DNA of 46,274 bases from an uncultured Lachnospiraceae bacterium (lineage in GTDB: Bacteria > Bacillota > Clostridia > Lachnospirales > Lachnospiraceae), in assembly GCA_910589195.1 (NCBI GenBank), contig CAJUTC010000026.1, positions 1-46,274 on the forward strand, written 5' to 3'. Under the pieces are notes generated by a model that worked only from the letters and a program-made list of their open reading frames with translations, was not told the origin of the DNA and searched no databases. Positions 16,625 through 24,970 of this stretch are shown here, piece by piece (position 1 is the stretch's first letter; every line of letters starts with the position of its first letter). A program made the position numbers and the translations under genes.

Positions 16625-18037
16625 TCATTCGGCTTTTGGCAGGCTTTCGTCTGCTAACGCTGCTTTAATCATGATTGCGCATTCGATCCGCTTTTTCTGC
16701 ATCGCGCATCCTATCTCGTAAGCGTCCGTAATCGTTCCATGGAAATGGTAAGAATTGGCAGCACAGCCGCCGCTGCAGTAAAATCTGGCAAAGCAGTCCT
16801 TACACGTTTCTTTTGCGTAAACATTGCACAGCTTAAACTGATCCACAACGGATGGATTCGTCACGCCGGTATCCACATTCCCCAGTAAAAATTCTTCCTG
16901 TCCCACAAACTGATGGCATGGGTACAAATCTCCCCATGGGGTAACGGCTAGGTATTCCGTACCGGAGCCGCATCCAGAAAGGCGCTTGGCCACACATGGG
17001 CCTGCCTGCAGATCAAGCATAAAATGGAAAAACTGGAATCCCCGTTTCTCCTTCTTTCTTTTTATATATTCTACAGCCAATTTATCATACTGTTCCAAGA
17101 TTACCGGAAGATCTTCCTCTTTAATGGAATACTCCTCTTCATTAGAAGCTACCACCGGTTCTATGGATATTTGTTTAAATCCCAAATCCGCAAAATGAAT
17201 GGCGTCCTGGGCAAAATCCAGATTATGATGGGTAAAGGTTCCTCTTACGTAATAGTTTGTCTGCTCCCGGCTTTCCGCAAACTTTTGAAACTTGGGTACA
17301 ATCAAATCATAGCTGCCTTTTCCATTGCGGAATGGCCGCATCGAGTCATTTACTTCTTTTCTTCCATCCAGGCTTAGCACCACATTTGACATTTCCCGGT
17401 TGCAAAACTCCATTACTTCATCATTTAGCAAAACCCCGTTTGTGGTCAGAGTAAAGCGGAATCGCTTATCAAAACGCTTTTCCAGTTCTCTGCCATAAGC
17501 GACTAATTGCTTTACTACTTCCCAATTCATCAGCGGCTCACCGCCAAAAAAATCCACTTCCAGATTCCTTCGGCCTCCGGAGTTGGCAATCAGAAAATCA
17601 AGGGCTTTCTTCCCCACTTCAAAACTCATAAGCGCCCGGCGCCCATGATACTCCCCTTCCTCCGCAAAGCAATACCGGCAGGCTAAATTACAGTCATGGG
17701 CAATATGCAGGCACAGTGCTTTTACCACTGTTTTCCTTTTTTTAAAGTCCATTACAAAATCTTTGTAACTGTCCTTTACAAAAAGCTGCTCTTTTGCTAT
17801 CAATTCGCTGATTTCCCCCAAGGCTTCTTCCACTTCTTCTGAGGGATACCTTCCGCTTAACTTGTCATAAACCTGCCTGGTTTCTTCTTCCGTAAGGGTT
17901 CTTGGCGCTTCCAGGTCAGAAATCCTTTCCGCCAAAACCTCCACAGCATCATACATAACAGAATCCGCCACATGGACTGATCCGCTGTTCACATCCAGAA
18001 TAACATTATAGCCATTATTTTTATATTGGTGAATCAC
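16625..18037 (-). CDS. scfB: Radical SAM SCIFF peptide maturase (thioether-forming)
   Basis: Modifies the SCIFF precursor encoded just upstream by forming a Cys-to-alpha-carbon thioether link. The 470-residue enzyme has an N-terminal leader-recognition region (1–100), the radical SAM cluster Cys116-x3-Cys120-x2-Cys123 (CNLACRYC), the typical GGEPLMNW and TLTTNGVLLND segments, and a Cys-rich SPASM domain near the end (GCGSGTEYLAVTPWGDLYPC, CKDCFARFYCSGGC) for auxiliary Fe-S clusters. The start is a GTG at 18037 with GAGGA upstream. A hairpin in the 167-base gap after scfA may lower its expression relative to the peptide. The neighbouring secDF/TIGR04086 context is the conserved SCIFF locus. 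Confidence 0.94.
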   Translation of the reverse strand: MIHQYKNNGYNVILDVNSGSVHVADSVMYDAVEVLAERISDLEAPRTLTEEETRQVYDKLSGRYPSEEVEEALGEISELIAKEQLFVKDSYKDFVMDFKKRKTVVKALCLHIAHDCNLACRYCFAEEGEYHGRRALMSFEVGKKALDFLIANSGGRRNLEVDFFGGEPLMNWEVVKQLVAYGRELEKRFDKRFRFTLTTNGVLLNDEVMEFCNREMSNVVLSLDGRKEVNDSMRPFRNGKGSYDLIVPKFQKFAESREQTNYYVRGTFTHHNLDFAQDAIHFADLGFKQISIEPVVASNEEEYSIKEEDLPVILEQYDKLAVEYIKRKKEKRGFQFFHFMLDLQAGPCVAKRLSGCGSGTEYLAVTPWGDLYPCHQFVGQEEFLLGNVDTGVTNPSVVDQFKLCNVYAKETCKDCFARFYCSGGCAANSYHFHGTITDAYEIGCAMQKKRIECAIMIKAALADESLPKAE

Positions 18038-18095
18038 AAAGTTTCCTCATCTTTCTTTTGGAGAATACCCAAAACCAACCTGGGCATGGAAAACG

Positions 18096-18122
18096 CCCCT
18101 ACAATCCGGGTGACCGTAGGGG
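18096..18122 (-). terminator. Hairpin between the SCIFF peptide gene and its maturase (attenuator-like)
   Basis: Perfect 7-bp arms CCCCTAC 18096–18102 and GTAGGGG 18116–18122; in minus sense the stem is followed by CGTTTTCC. The weak U-tract suggests partial termination, giving more peptide than enzyme. Confidence 0.55.
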
Positions 18123-18204
18123 TGATACTCGAACCGATTCATTTTCCATATGTAATGGGAAAACCAGCAAGGCCATTGGCCATACGCCAAAGGCTATCCG
18201 TTCC

Positions 18205-18351
18205 CTAACGGTTGCTGTTTTCACAGCTCTGGTTTCCAACGGTACAAGAAGTTTTGCAGGCAGACTGGCAGGAAGTCTGGCACTCGCCGCATCCACCTTT
18301 CTTCATTGTATCCTTTAACGTATTGGAATTTAAAGTTTTCACATGTTTCAT
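18205..18351 (-). CDS. scfA: SCIFF precursor peptide (six cysteines in forty-five)
   Basis: A 48-residue ribosomal peptide precursor, too short for many gene finders. It starts MKHVKTLNSNTLKDTMKKGG (leader), followed by the core CGECQTSCQSACKTSC and TVGNQSC. The six cysteines are at 21, 24, 28, 32, 36 and 43. This is almost the family consensus; SCIFF is a near-universal Clostridia peptide whose biological role is still unsettled. GGAGG lies about 9 bases before the ATG and a good promoter lies 35–63 bases upstream. The maturase follows on the same strand after a hairpin. Confidence 0.96.
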   Translation of the reverse strand: MKHVKTLNSNTLKDTMKKGGCGECQTSCQSACKTSCTVGNQSCENSNR

Positions 18352-18385
18352 CTTGCTGCGCCTCCATTCTTAAAAGTTCTTTGAG

Positions 18386-18414
18386 ATTATATCATATGTA
18401 AAGGTAGTTCGCAA
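18386..18414 (-). promoter_or_regulatory. Promoter of the SCIFF operon
   Basis: Minus-strand TTGCGA (complement of 18409–18414), a 17-base spacer and a perfect TATAAT (complement of 18386–18391). The short leader to scfA is about 27 bases. Confidence 0.8.
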
Positions 18415-18666
18415 GTTCTTTTGCTCCTGGTATGCCGGGATTGTTACGGTTCGCTGGTTCCCTGTGAACGTAACCCCATATGCCCGTTTAAAATCGCCTG
18501 CGGCGATGGGGCATATGCTTTTGCCCTTTCAGGATACTAGCTCATGGCGAATCAGCAAAGTGGTTCGTCATGGTGTGAATGGGATTCTCCGACTGGGAAA
18601 AGCCCTCATATCCGCCATTTGGCCTGCATACACTGGACTATAATCTAAAAAAGAGGGAAATCATCT
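18415..18666 (+). other. Intergenic region with nested hairpins upstream of the small membrane protein
   Basis: The divergent gap between scfA and the gene at 18667 is about 315 bases. Besides the scfA promoter it holds a nested stem: CATATGCCC 18477–18485 pairs with GGGCATATG 18509–18517, enclosing ATCGCC/GGCGAT. A bulged TTACGGTTC/GAACGTAA hairpin lies just before it. A TATAAT-like box is near 18640 but without a good -35. No ORF is seen. The hairpins could be a remnant repeat or a leader structure for the plus-strand gene. Confidence 0.4.
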
Positions 18667-19020
18667 ATGCGAACCATTAAAATTTTAACCCGCTCCTTGT
18701 TCCTTTCTTATCTGCTTAGCGCCCTGCTTCTGACCATACTTGCCTTTGCGCTGTTTCGGCTGAAGCTTTCCCCTTCCCGGGTAAGCGCCGGGGTTTACGC
18801 CATTTACGGAATTAGCTGCTTTTTAGGCGGCGTACTGGCAGGAAAAGGGCTGCGCAGCAGGAAATTCTTCTGGGGACTTTTATCTGGCCTCCTTTACTTC
18901 ATCCTTCTGGCCCTGATGTCGTTTCTTCTTTGCAAGGGCCTGGCGGAAGATACCAGGATGCTTACTTCTGTCCTTGGCATCTGCGCCGGATGCGGAACCA
19001 TAGGGGGAATGGTAAGCTGA
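18667..19020 (+). CDS. TIGR04086-type small membrane protein
   Basis: A 117-residue protein made of four hydrophobic segments: about 10–32 (LFLSYLLSALLLTILAFALF), 42–60, 68–90 and 97–116. It has the small-residue pattern YGISCFLGGVLAGKGLRSRK between segments 2 and 3. This matches the YrzE/TIGR04086 family of unknown function, which often sits beside the SCIFF–secDF cluster in Clostridia. It is transcribed away from scfA. The ATG follows AGAGGG at about 10 bases. No function can be assigned. Confidence 0.75.
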   Translation: MRTIKILTRSLFLSYLLSALLLTILAFALFRLKLSPSRVSAGVYAIYGISCFLGGVLAGKGLRSRKFFWGLLSGLLYFILLALMSFLLCKGLAEDTRMLTSVLGICAGCGTIGGMVS

Positions 19021-19208
19021 ACGCCTCGCCTCCTTTTTCGGCTCCATACCCGTATTCGGCCTTTGCGAACCCTTTTTAAGATGCAAGGGATGTGCAACCC
19101 AGACAAAACAAAGGCGGTCTGCCGCCACATAGGAGCCTGTTTTTGTCTAGTTTGCCCATCCCCGTCACGTAAAAATATTTTTTATCGGTATGATAAAAAG
19201 TTACCTGA

Positions 19209-20519
19209 TCACGCGGTTTCTGCCGCCTGGCCTTCGTCCGCCCCCATTGCCTCCTCTTCATTTTCTTCCGGAAGGTACAAGTGGACAGCTTCAATCCTGT
19301 TTTTATCCATCTGCTCCACCACCATCCGAAGGCCTTCATGAACTACCTCTTCCCCTTCCTCCGGAAGGTGATCCAAAAGCCCGATTACCAGGCCGCCTAA
19401 TGAATCATAATCTTCCGATTCCAGCTTTAAATTCAGATGATCATTTAAGTCATTTAACTTCATGGAACCGTCTACCCGATATTCTCCGGGAGCCAGCTCC
19501 ACTAAATTTTCGTCTTCATCCTCATCATATTCATCCCGGATCTCCCCTACGATTTCTTCCAGCATATCCTCCAATGTGATCAGACCGGCTGTTGCCCCGT
19601 ATTCGTCTAACACGATCACAAGGTTGCTAAGGGTTTTCCTCATCTCTACCATCAGCTCAGCCGCTTTCTTAAACTCATATGTGTATAAGGGCTGACGCAG
19701 GAAATCACGGATACGAAAATTTTCCTTGCTGTCTAAAAGAAGAAGATCTTTTACATTAATAATACCAATTACATTATCCGTAGAATCCTCATATACCGGA
19801 ATACGGGTATATTTTTCCTCTCGGAAGACCTCCAGAAGTTCATCATAAGTGGCATCTGCCTGGATAAAAGTCATATCAATCCGGGGGACCATAATGTCCT
19901 TGGCAAGATTATCCCCGAAATCAAATACATTCGTAATCATTTTTTTCTCTTCTGTCTGGATTACCCCTTCCTCATGGCTGACTTCTACTATGGTTCGAAG
20001 CTCATCCTCAGTAATGGAATCCGGCTTTTTATTGGGATCAATCCGAAGCAGCCTTAAAACTCCCATAGATAGCTGGTTTACCAAAAAAATTACTGGTGTC
20101 AAAAGGTACATTAGCGCATAAATAAATGGTGCGTAATTCAGTGAAATTGTTTCAGAAGATATGGTAGATATGGTCTTCGGCGTAATCTCTCCAAACACTA
20201 AAATCAGCAGCGTCAGGACTCCAGTGGCGATTCCCACCGCCTTACTACCGAAAAAATCTGTCGCTAACATGGTCAGCAGAGAAGATGCGGACAGATTAAC
20301 CACATTATTTCCGATTAAGATGGCACTCAGCATCTTTCCCTGATCTTCGATGATTTTAATCACCGTTCCCGCACGCTTATGGCCGCTTTCTGCTAACGTC
20401 CTAATGCGAATTTTATTTACAGTGGTAAGTGCTGTTTCTGCCGAAGAAAAGAATGCCGATAAGGCTAATAAAATAATTAAAATAATCAATTGTATGACCG
20501 CGTCACCAGACGGATCCAT
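19209..20519 (-). CDS. CNNM/CBS/CorC-domain membrane protein (hemolysin C/TlyC family)
   Basis: Putative Mg2+/divalent-cation transport or homeostasis protein; 'hemolysin' is a historical name. The order is a CNNM transmembrane domain (about 1–190, with LSAFFSSAETALTTVNKIRI and LVFGEITPKTIS), a tandem CBS pair (about 205–330, including YTRIPVYEDSTDNVIGIINV and LVIVLDEYGATAGLITLEDM), then a C-terminal CorC_HlyC domain (about 345–425, GEYRVDGSMKLNDLNDHLNL). The open frame begins with a GTG at 20528, but the ATG at 20519 is 8 bases after AAGGAG and is the better start (436 residues). A consensus promoter lies upstream. Convergent with the small membrane protein gene. Confidence 0.9.
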   Translation of the reverse strand: MDPSGDAVIQLIILIILLALSAFFSSAETALTTVNKIRIRTLAESGHKRAGTVIKIIEDQGKMLSAILIGNNVVNLSASSLLTMLATDFFGSKAVGIATGVLTLLILVFGEITPKTISTISSETISLNYAPFIYALMYLLTPVIFLVNQLSMGVLRLLRIDPNKKPDSITEDELRTIVEVSHEEGVIQTEEKKMITNVFDFGDNLAKDIMVPRIDMTFIQADATYDELLEVFREEKYTRIPVYEDSTDNVIGIINVKDLLLLDSKENFRIRDFLRQPLYTYEFKKAAELMVEMRKTLSNLVIVLDEYGATAGLITLEDMLEEIVGEIRDEYDEDEDENLVELAPGEYRVDGSMKLNDLNDHLNLKLESEDYDSLGGLVIGLLDHLPEEGEEVVHEGLRMVVEQMDKNRIEAVHLYLPEENEEEAMGADEGQAAETA

Positions 20520-20555
20520 AAAAAACACTCCTTTTTTTCTGAATTTTTATATGTG

Positions 20556-20584
20556 ATTTTACTATACCACTGTTCTTCTGTCAA
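20556..20584 (-). promoter_or_regulatory. Promoter of the CNNM/CBS gene
   Basis: Minus-strand perfect TTGACA (complement of 20579–20584), a 17-base spacer and TAAAAT (complement of 20556–20561), about 40 bases before the start codon. Confidence 0.82.
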
Positions 20585-20728
20585 GCTAAACTATCGTCCA
20601 GTAGTATGTTTGAAAACGGTTTTTCCACAGAAACCGGTCACATTTTGGGGAGATATAACACGCAAGGTCTGTTGTAGCTGGTGTACTGACCAGATTATAT
20701 CTGGTGATCGGGTGAAACCATAGATTTG

Positions 20729-20764
20729 AAAAAAGCTGCCGCAAAAACTCGCGGCAGCTTTTTG
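20729..20764 (-). terminator. Terminator after the signal peptidase II gene
   Basis: Perfect 13-bp inverted repeat at 20730–20742 and 20751–20763 (core GCTGCCGC/GCGGCAGC) with an 8-base loop, followed in minus sense by a T-run. It could also act on the plus strand. The remaining 20585–20728 gap holds only a short ACCAGAT/ATCTGGT hairpin and no ORF. Confidence 0.85.
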
Positions 20765-20827
20765 GCTGTTTTCCGGTTTCCTTATAGATGGTTTCCGGCA
20801 CTTGGTTTCCCTAATTTGTATCGCTGA

Positions 20828-21328
20828 TTAGTTCAGGTTTCCGCCCTTCCACAGACCTTTTGCCATCCGGCACAGCTCACAAACTATCTGGGAAATAACC
20901 ATCAACCCGGCTCCCGCGAAAACAAAGAAATCTCCCAGGTTAAATATCACCTTTTTCAGCCTGCCCGCGTTAATGCTAAAGTAGTCTACCACATAGTTTC
21001 TGGTGAGCCGATCATACAGATTGCTTAGGGCACCCCCAAGGGTTAAAATCAGTACCAGTTTTTCGGTCCAATACCCTTTTTTCGGAAGCAGAAACCCCAA
21101 AACCCCGCCTAAAGCCGAAATAATCACAATCGGAACCATCCTTACCAGATCCGGCCTATTTTTTAACACTTCAAAGGGGAATCCGGTGTTATGGCTTTTG
21201 TGAAGCGTAATCCACCCTTTTGTCCCTTTCAACTCCTTGGGGAACTCGCTGTCATCCCGAGCCTCAATCTCTTCTTTTATGCACAGATCCGCAGCCGCAA
21301 TCAATACGATTAGTAAAATTGGTATCAT
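20828..21328 (-). CDS. Signal peptidase II (LspA) family protein
   Basis: Aspartyl membrane protease family that removes lipoprotein signal peptides after lipid attachment. The 166-residue product has four hydrophobic segments. Motifs are recognisable but divergent: the first-helix D-x3-K (Asp14, Lys18), HNTGFPFEVL, GGALSNLYDRLTRNYVVDYF with catalytic-type Asp115, and FNLGDFFVFAG with Asp133. The usual FNxADS reads FNLGDF, and the extracytoplasmic insert is charged. Both catalytic aspartates remain, so activity is plausible. It could be a second LspA paralogue. A promoter (21400–21428) and strong terminator make it monocistronic. Confidence 0.8.
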   Translation of the reverse strand: MIPILLIVLIAAADLCIKEEIEARDDSEFPKELKGTKGWITLHKSHNTGFPFEVLKNRPDLVRMVPIVIISALGGVLGFLLPKKGYWTEKLVLILTLGGALSNLYDRLTRNYVVDYFSINAGRLKKVIFNLGDFFVFAGAGLMVISQIVCELCRMAKGLWKGGNLN

Positions 21329-21399
21329 ATGTTTCGCCTCCCTTATTGGTTTTAAGCAATCCCGGAAACTCGTCTATCGATTTTCCGATCTTATTCTTT

Positions 21400-21428
21400 A
21401 TTTTATCCTGTTTTCCATTTTCCGTAAA
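21400..21428 (-). promoter_or_regulatory. Promoter of the signal peptidase II gene
   Basis: Minus-strand TTTACG (complement of 21423–21428), 17 bases, then TAAAAT (complement of 21400–21405), about 72 bases before the start. It lies in the gap shared with the divergent protease gene. Confidence 0.6.
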
Positions 21429-21492
21429 GGGAATTTTTACCCTTTTGCCGCATATATTTTTTACAAATCCGCCTGTTTGATGGAGAAAATTT

Positions 21493-23259
21493 ATGTCAAC
21501 TTGCCCCCTAAATCCTGCCAGCGAAAAAATTGCTGATTTTATATACCGTCAAGGCATTACGGCACGCCGTATGCCTCAATTAGAAAAGGATATCTTATGT
21601 TATGACGCGGTTTCCAGGGAATTCGCTATTATATATCTCCCTTTGGAAAAAGCTCCCCCGATTAATCTGGTGGATTATGATTACTATTCCATTCCCAAAC
21701 TATACACCTTATTAGATTCCTCCAGCGTAGAATCTTCCGGGATTCTTTCTGTATTCCGCCAGCCTGCATTAGGCAATAAAGGAAACGGCGTACTAATCGG
21801 GCTGATTGATACCGGCATCGATTACTTAAACCCTCTTTTCCAAAAGCCTGATGGCACCACCAGAATTTTAGGGATCTGGGATCAAACCATCCCGGAAAAC
21901 CCGGATGCCGTTCCGCCAGGGGTCAATCCGCCTCCCTCCTCCCAATACACCAGCATTCAGTACGGAACTGCTTATTCGGAGTCACAGATTAATGAAGCCT
22001 TAAGTTCTGACAATCCTCTGGATATTGTCCCTTCCATTGACACCGATGGACACGGAACGTTTATGGCCGGGATCGCGGCTGGCGGCGCTTCTCCCTCCGG
22101 CGATTTTACAGGAGCTGCCCCTAATGCCTCACTTGGCATTGTAAAGCTGAAACCGGCAAAACAATATCTTCGTGACTTTTACCTGATTCGGGAAGATGCA
22201 GTTGCCTATCAGGAAAATGATATTATGATGGGAATCAAGTACCTGCGCATCCTCTCTGAGCAAACGAAAATGCCTTTAGTTCTTTGCATCTCTATGGGGA
22301 CTACTTGGGGCAGCCACGAGGGCTCCTCTCCATTAGGATACACGCTCCAGTCCGCCAGCCAGCATATTGGGATTGCCAGTGTAGTATCTGCCGGCAACGA
22401 AGCTGGTCTTTCCCACCATTACTTTGGCTCCATCCCCTCTGGGGAAGCATCGGAAGATGTGGAAATCCGGGTTGCGCCGGGGGAACGGGGGTTTGTGGCA
22501 GAATTCTGGTCTGATGTGCTGGATCTTTATACCATTGGCTTTATCTCTCCCAGCGGAGAAACCATTAGCCGGATCCCCATGTCCCTGGGCCATGACTCTC
22601 ATGTTAGTTTTCTCCTGGAACCGACAAAAATCACTGTCAGCTATCTGTCCAATGAAGCCGGATCCGGGCGGCAGCTTATCTTCTTCCGGTTTGAGGATCC
22701 AACTGCAGGGGTCTGGCGCATCCGGGTTTACAATTCCTTGTACTTAAGAGGCCAGTTTCATATTTGGCTTCCTATTGAAAGCTTTGCGTCACCAGAAACC
22801 ATTTTCTTAAAGCCAAATCCGGATACTACCATCACGAATCCAGGAAACACCCTTTTCCCGCTTACCATCAGCACCTACGATCACCGGGACGGAAGCATCT
22901 ATCTCCATTCCAGCCGAGGCTTTACGATTAACGACCAGATTAAACCAGATATCGCGGCTCCCGGCGTTGATGTGTATGGCCCGGCCCTTCCTTATATCCA
23001 GGGAAGCTACGGAGGAAGCCGGATCCCTATGACCAGAAGAACCGGCTCCTCCGTAGCTGCTGCCCTCGCCGCAGGAGCAATCGCCAACCTGATGGCCTGG
23101 GGTATCGTTGAAGGCAATGATCCCTCTATGAGCAATGTTTCCATCCGGGGATATTTGATCCGGGGCGCATACCGCAACCCGGCTTACCAATACCCTAACC
23201 GTGAATTTGGCTATGGCACCTTGGATCTGTATCAATCCTTCCTCCAACTTCGGGAATAA
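21493..23259 (+). CDS. S8 subtilisin-like serine protease (Csp-like)
   Basis: A 588-residue subtilase with a complete triad: Asp106 in GLIDTGIDY, His187 in DTDGHGTFMAGI, Ser520 in TGSSVAAALAAG, and oxyanion Asn302 in SAGNEAG. There is no signal peptide. An N-terminal prodomain-like segment (1–90) precedes the protease, and a jelly-roll-like insert of about 130 residues lies between the Asn and Ser blocks. This is the layout of the clostridial Csp proteases, which act on the cortex hydrolase SleC during spore germination. A general housekeeping role is possible because Lachnospiraceae carry several such proteins. The ATG follows GGAG at 7 bases. Divergent from lspA. Confidence 0.88.
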   Translation: MSTCPLNPASEKIADFIYRQGITARRMPQLEKDILCYDAVSREFAIIYLPLEKAPPINLVDYDYYSIPKLYTLLDSSSVESSGILSVFRQPALGNKGNGVLIGLIDTGIDYLNPLFQKPDGTTRILGIWDQTIPENPDAVPPGVNPPPSSQYTSIQYGTAYSESQINEALSSDNPLDIVPSIDTDGHGTFMAGIAAGGASPSGDFTGAAPNASLGIVKLKPAKQYLRDFYLIREDAVAYQENDIMMGIKYLRILSEQTKMPLVLCISMGTTWGSHEGSSPLGYTLQSASQHIGIASVVSAGNEAGLSHHYFGSIPSGEASEDVEIRVAPGERGFVAEFWSDVLDLYTIGFISPSGETISRIPMSLGHDSHVSFLLEPTKITVSYLSNEAGSGRQLIFFRFEDPTAGVWRIRVYNSLYLRGQFHIWLPIESFASPETIFLKPNPDTTITNPGNTLFPLTISTYDHRDGSIYLHSSRGFTINDQIKPDIAAPGVDVYGPALPYIQGSYGGSRIPMTRRTGSSVAAALAAGAIANLMAWGIVEGNDPSMSNVSIRGYLIRGAYRNPAYQYPNREFGYGTLDLYQSFLQLRE

Positions 23260-23330
23260 TCTGATTTAAGGCTTGCCATTGGCCGTTAATGTTCCGGAAT
23301 CCTTCGTTCCGCTTCTAAAACCACCCGTTT

Positions 23331-24782
23331 TCAGTTAGAAGTCCGAACGGGAACCGGATAAATGTTTCGCATTTCAATCCTTGGGCCTCCCCGCTTTTCC
23401 AGGTATGACCTAGTAATAATAACAGTGCCGATATTGGGATCCTTGGGGATTTCATACATAATATCCAGCATGAAATCTTCCAGGATTGCCCGCAAGGCCC
23501 TGGCTCCCGTTTCTTTTTTCATGGCCTCTTGCGCAATCCAGTCCAAAGCAGAATCGTCAAATTCCAGCTTTACTTCATCATAGGACAAAAGTTTTTCATA
23601 TTGCTTTAAAATCGCATTTTTAGGTTCGGTAAGGATCCGTTTCATAAACTCCTTATCCAACGGCTGCAGCGCAACCGTAATAGGAAGACGCCCAAGAAAT
23701 TCTGGTATCATGCCAAATTTTCTAAGATCGCCATTTTCCACCTTGGCAAGCAGGTTTTGATCCCCTTCATAGTGATCCTTTAGCTGGGAACCAAATCCCA
23801 TGGAGGACTTTTTTTGCAAGCGCTCTTTTATAATCTGCTCCAGCTCCGGAAACGCGCCGCCGCATATAAAAAGAATATTATCCGTATTTACGGTGGCCAT
23901 CGGCGTCATAGCGTTTTTCTGGTTGGACCCTACCGGAACTTCTACTACGCTGCCCTCTAAAAGCTTCAGCAGCTCCTGTTGTACCGATTCTCCGCTTACA
24001 TCCCTGGCATTGGTCTGCTGTTTCTTTGCGATTTTATCCACTTCATCAATAAAGATAATCCCTCGCTCAGCCTTCTCCACATCATTGCCCGCTGCCGCTA
24101 ACAGCTTACTTACCACGCTTTCAATGTCATCGCCAATATATCCGGCCTCTGTCAAGGAAGTTGCGTCCGCAATTGCTAGCGGCACATCCAAAAGCTTTGC
24201 CAGCGTCTTAACCAGATACGTTTTTCCGCTTCCTGTAGGGCCAACCATTAATATATTAGACTTTTCAATGGTAATATCATCCTCTCCCTCTGCCGGTCTG
24301 CTTAAAAGGGCACGTTTATAATGATTATAAACGGCCACTGACATTACCTTTTTTGCCTGTTCCTGCCCCACTACAAATTCATCCAGACGGTGTTTAATCA
24401 CATGTGGCGCCGGAATATCCTGAATCGTATATACCTTTGGCTCTTCTGCTTTCTTTTTAATCTTCTGCTTTTTAGGAATCGCCATATCAGGGCGCAAAAA
24501 ATTAGAAAAGTCACCCATGTTCAGGTTCAGAAACGGCATATTGGAAATCTGTCCCAAATCCATTCCGTTCTGCTTTAACGCATCAAAGGCTTTCTGCATA
24601 CAATCATGGCAAAGGTAAATTCCTCCAGGCATCGATACCATAGAACCTGCTTTGCTTTCTGGTCTTCGGCATATGTAGCAAACCTTTTCATAATCTTTAT
24701 CCTCTTCCTGCTCTTTTCTATTATGTTTCTGGCTGGCTTCTTCTTTTGTTTCAATTTCCGATAATCGTTCCTTTTCTTCCAA
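23331..24782 (-). CDS. clpX: ClpX-type AAA+ unfoldase with variant loops
   Basis: A 483-residue protein, longer than the usual 410–430 because of a charged N-terminal extension and a linker. Zinc finger Cys35-x2-Cys38 … Cys58-x2-Cys61 (CYIC, CHDC), Walker A GPTGSGKT 181–188, Walker B FIDEVDK 244–250, sensor 2 GAR 426–428. Canonical pore loop GYVGED is GYIGDD (214–219), and the ClpP-docking IGF tripeptide is MGF (328–330). It is therefore probably a divergent ClpX paralogue; whether it still docks ClpP is open, and no clpP is nearby. The start is TTG at 24782 with GAGG 6 bases upstream; an in-frame stop just upstream excludes a longer product. It lies 188 bases downstream of htrA on the same strand. 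Confidence 0.87.
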   Translation of the reverse strand: MEEKERLSEIETKEEASQKHNRKEQEEDKDYEKVCYICRRPESKAGSMVSMPGGIYLCHDCMQKAFDALKQNGMDLGQISNMPFLNLNMGDFSNFLRPDMAIPKKQKIKKKAEEPKVYTIQDIPAPHVIKHRLDEFVVGQEQAKKVMSVAVYNHYKRALLSRPAEGEDDITIEKSNILMVGPTGSGKTYLVKTLAKLLDVPLAIADATSLTEAGYIGDDIESVVSKLLAAAGNDVEKAERGIIFIDEVDKIAKKQQTNARDVSGESVQQELLKLLEGSVVEVPVGSNQKNAMTPMATVNTDNILFICGGAFPELEQIIKERLQKKSSMGFGSQLKDHYEGDQNLLAKVENGDLRKFGMIPEFLGRLPITVALQPLDKEFMKRILTEPKNAILKQYEKLLSYDEVKLEFDDSALDWIAQEAMKKETGARALRAILEDFMLDIMYEIPKDPNIGTVIITRSYLEKRGGPRIEMRNIYPVPVRTSN

Positions 24783-24970
24783 TGTAGGCCTCTTTTCTCA
24801 AACATTCGTTTTCCCTTACTTCTTGTCCCATTCAGTTTATCACAGGCCGCCCTGTTATTCAAGTATTCCCCTTCCCATAACAAACCTGGCAGCACAGCAA
24901 AGCTCACAAAGAAACGGTGTTCCTGTTCCTTTGCGAGCCTTGCCCCAACAGGCCTTAGCCTGCCAAAATC

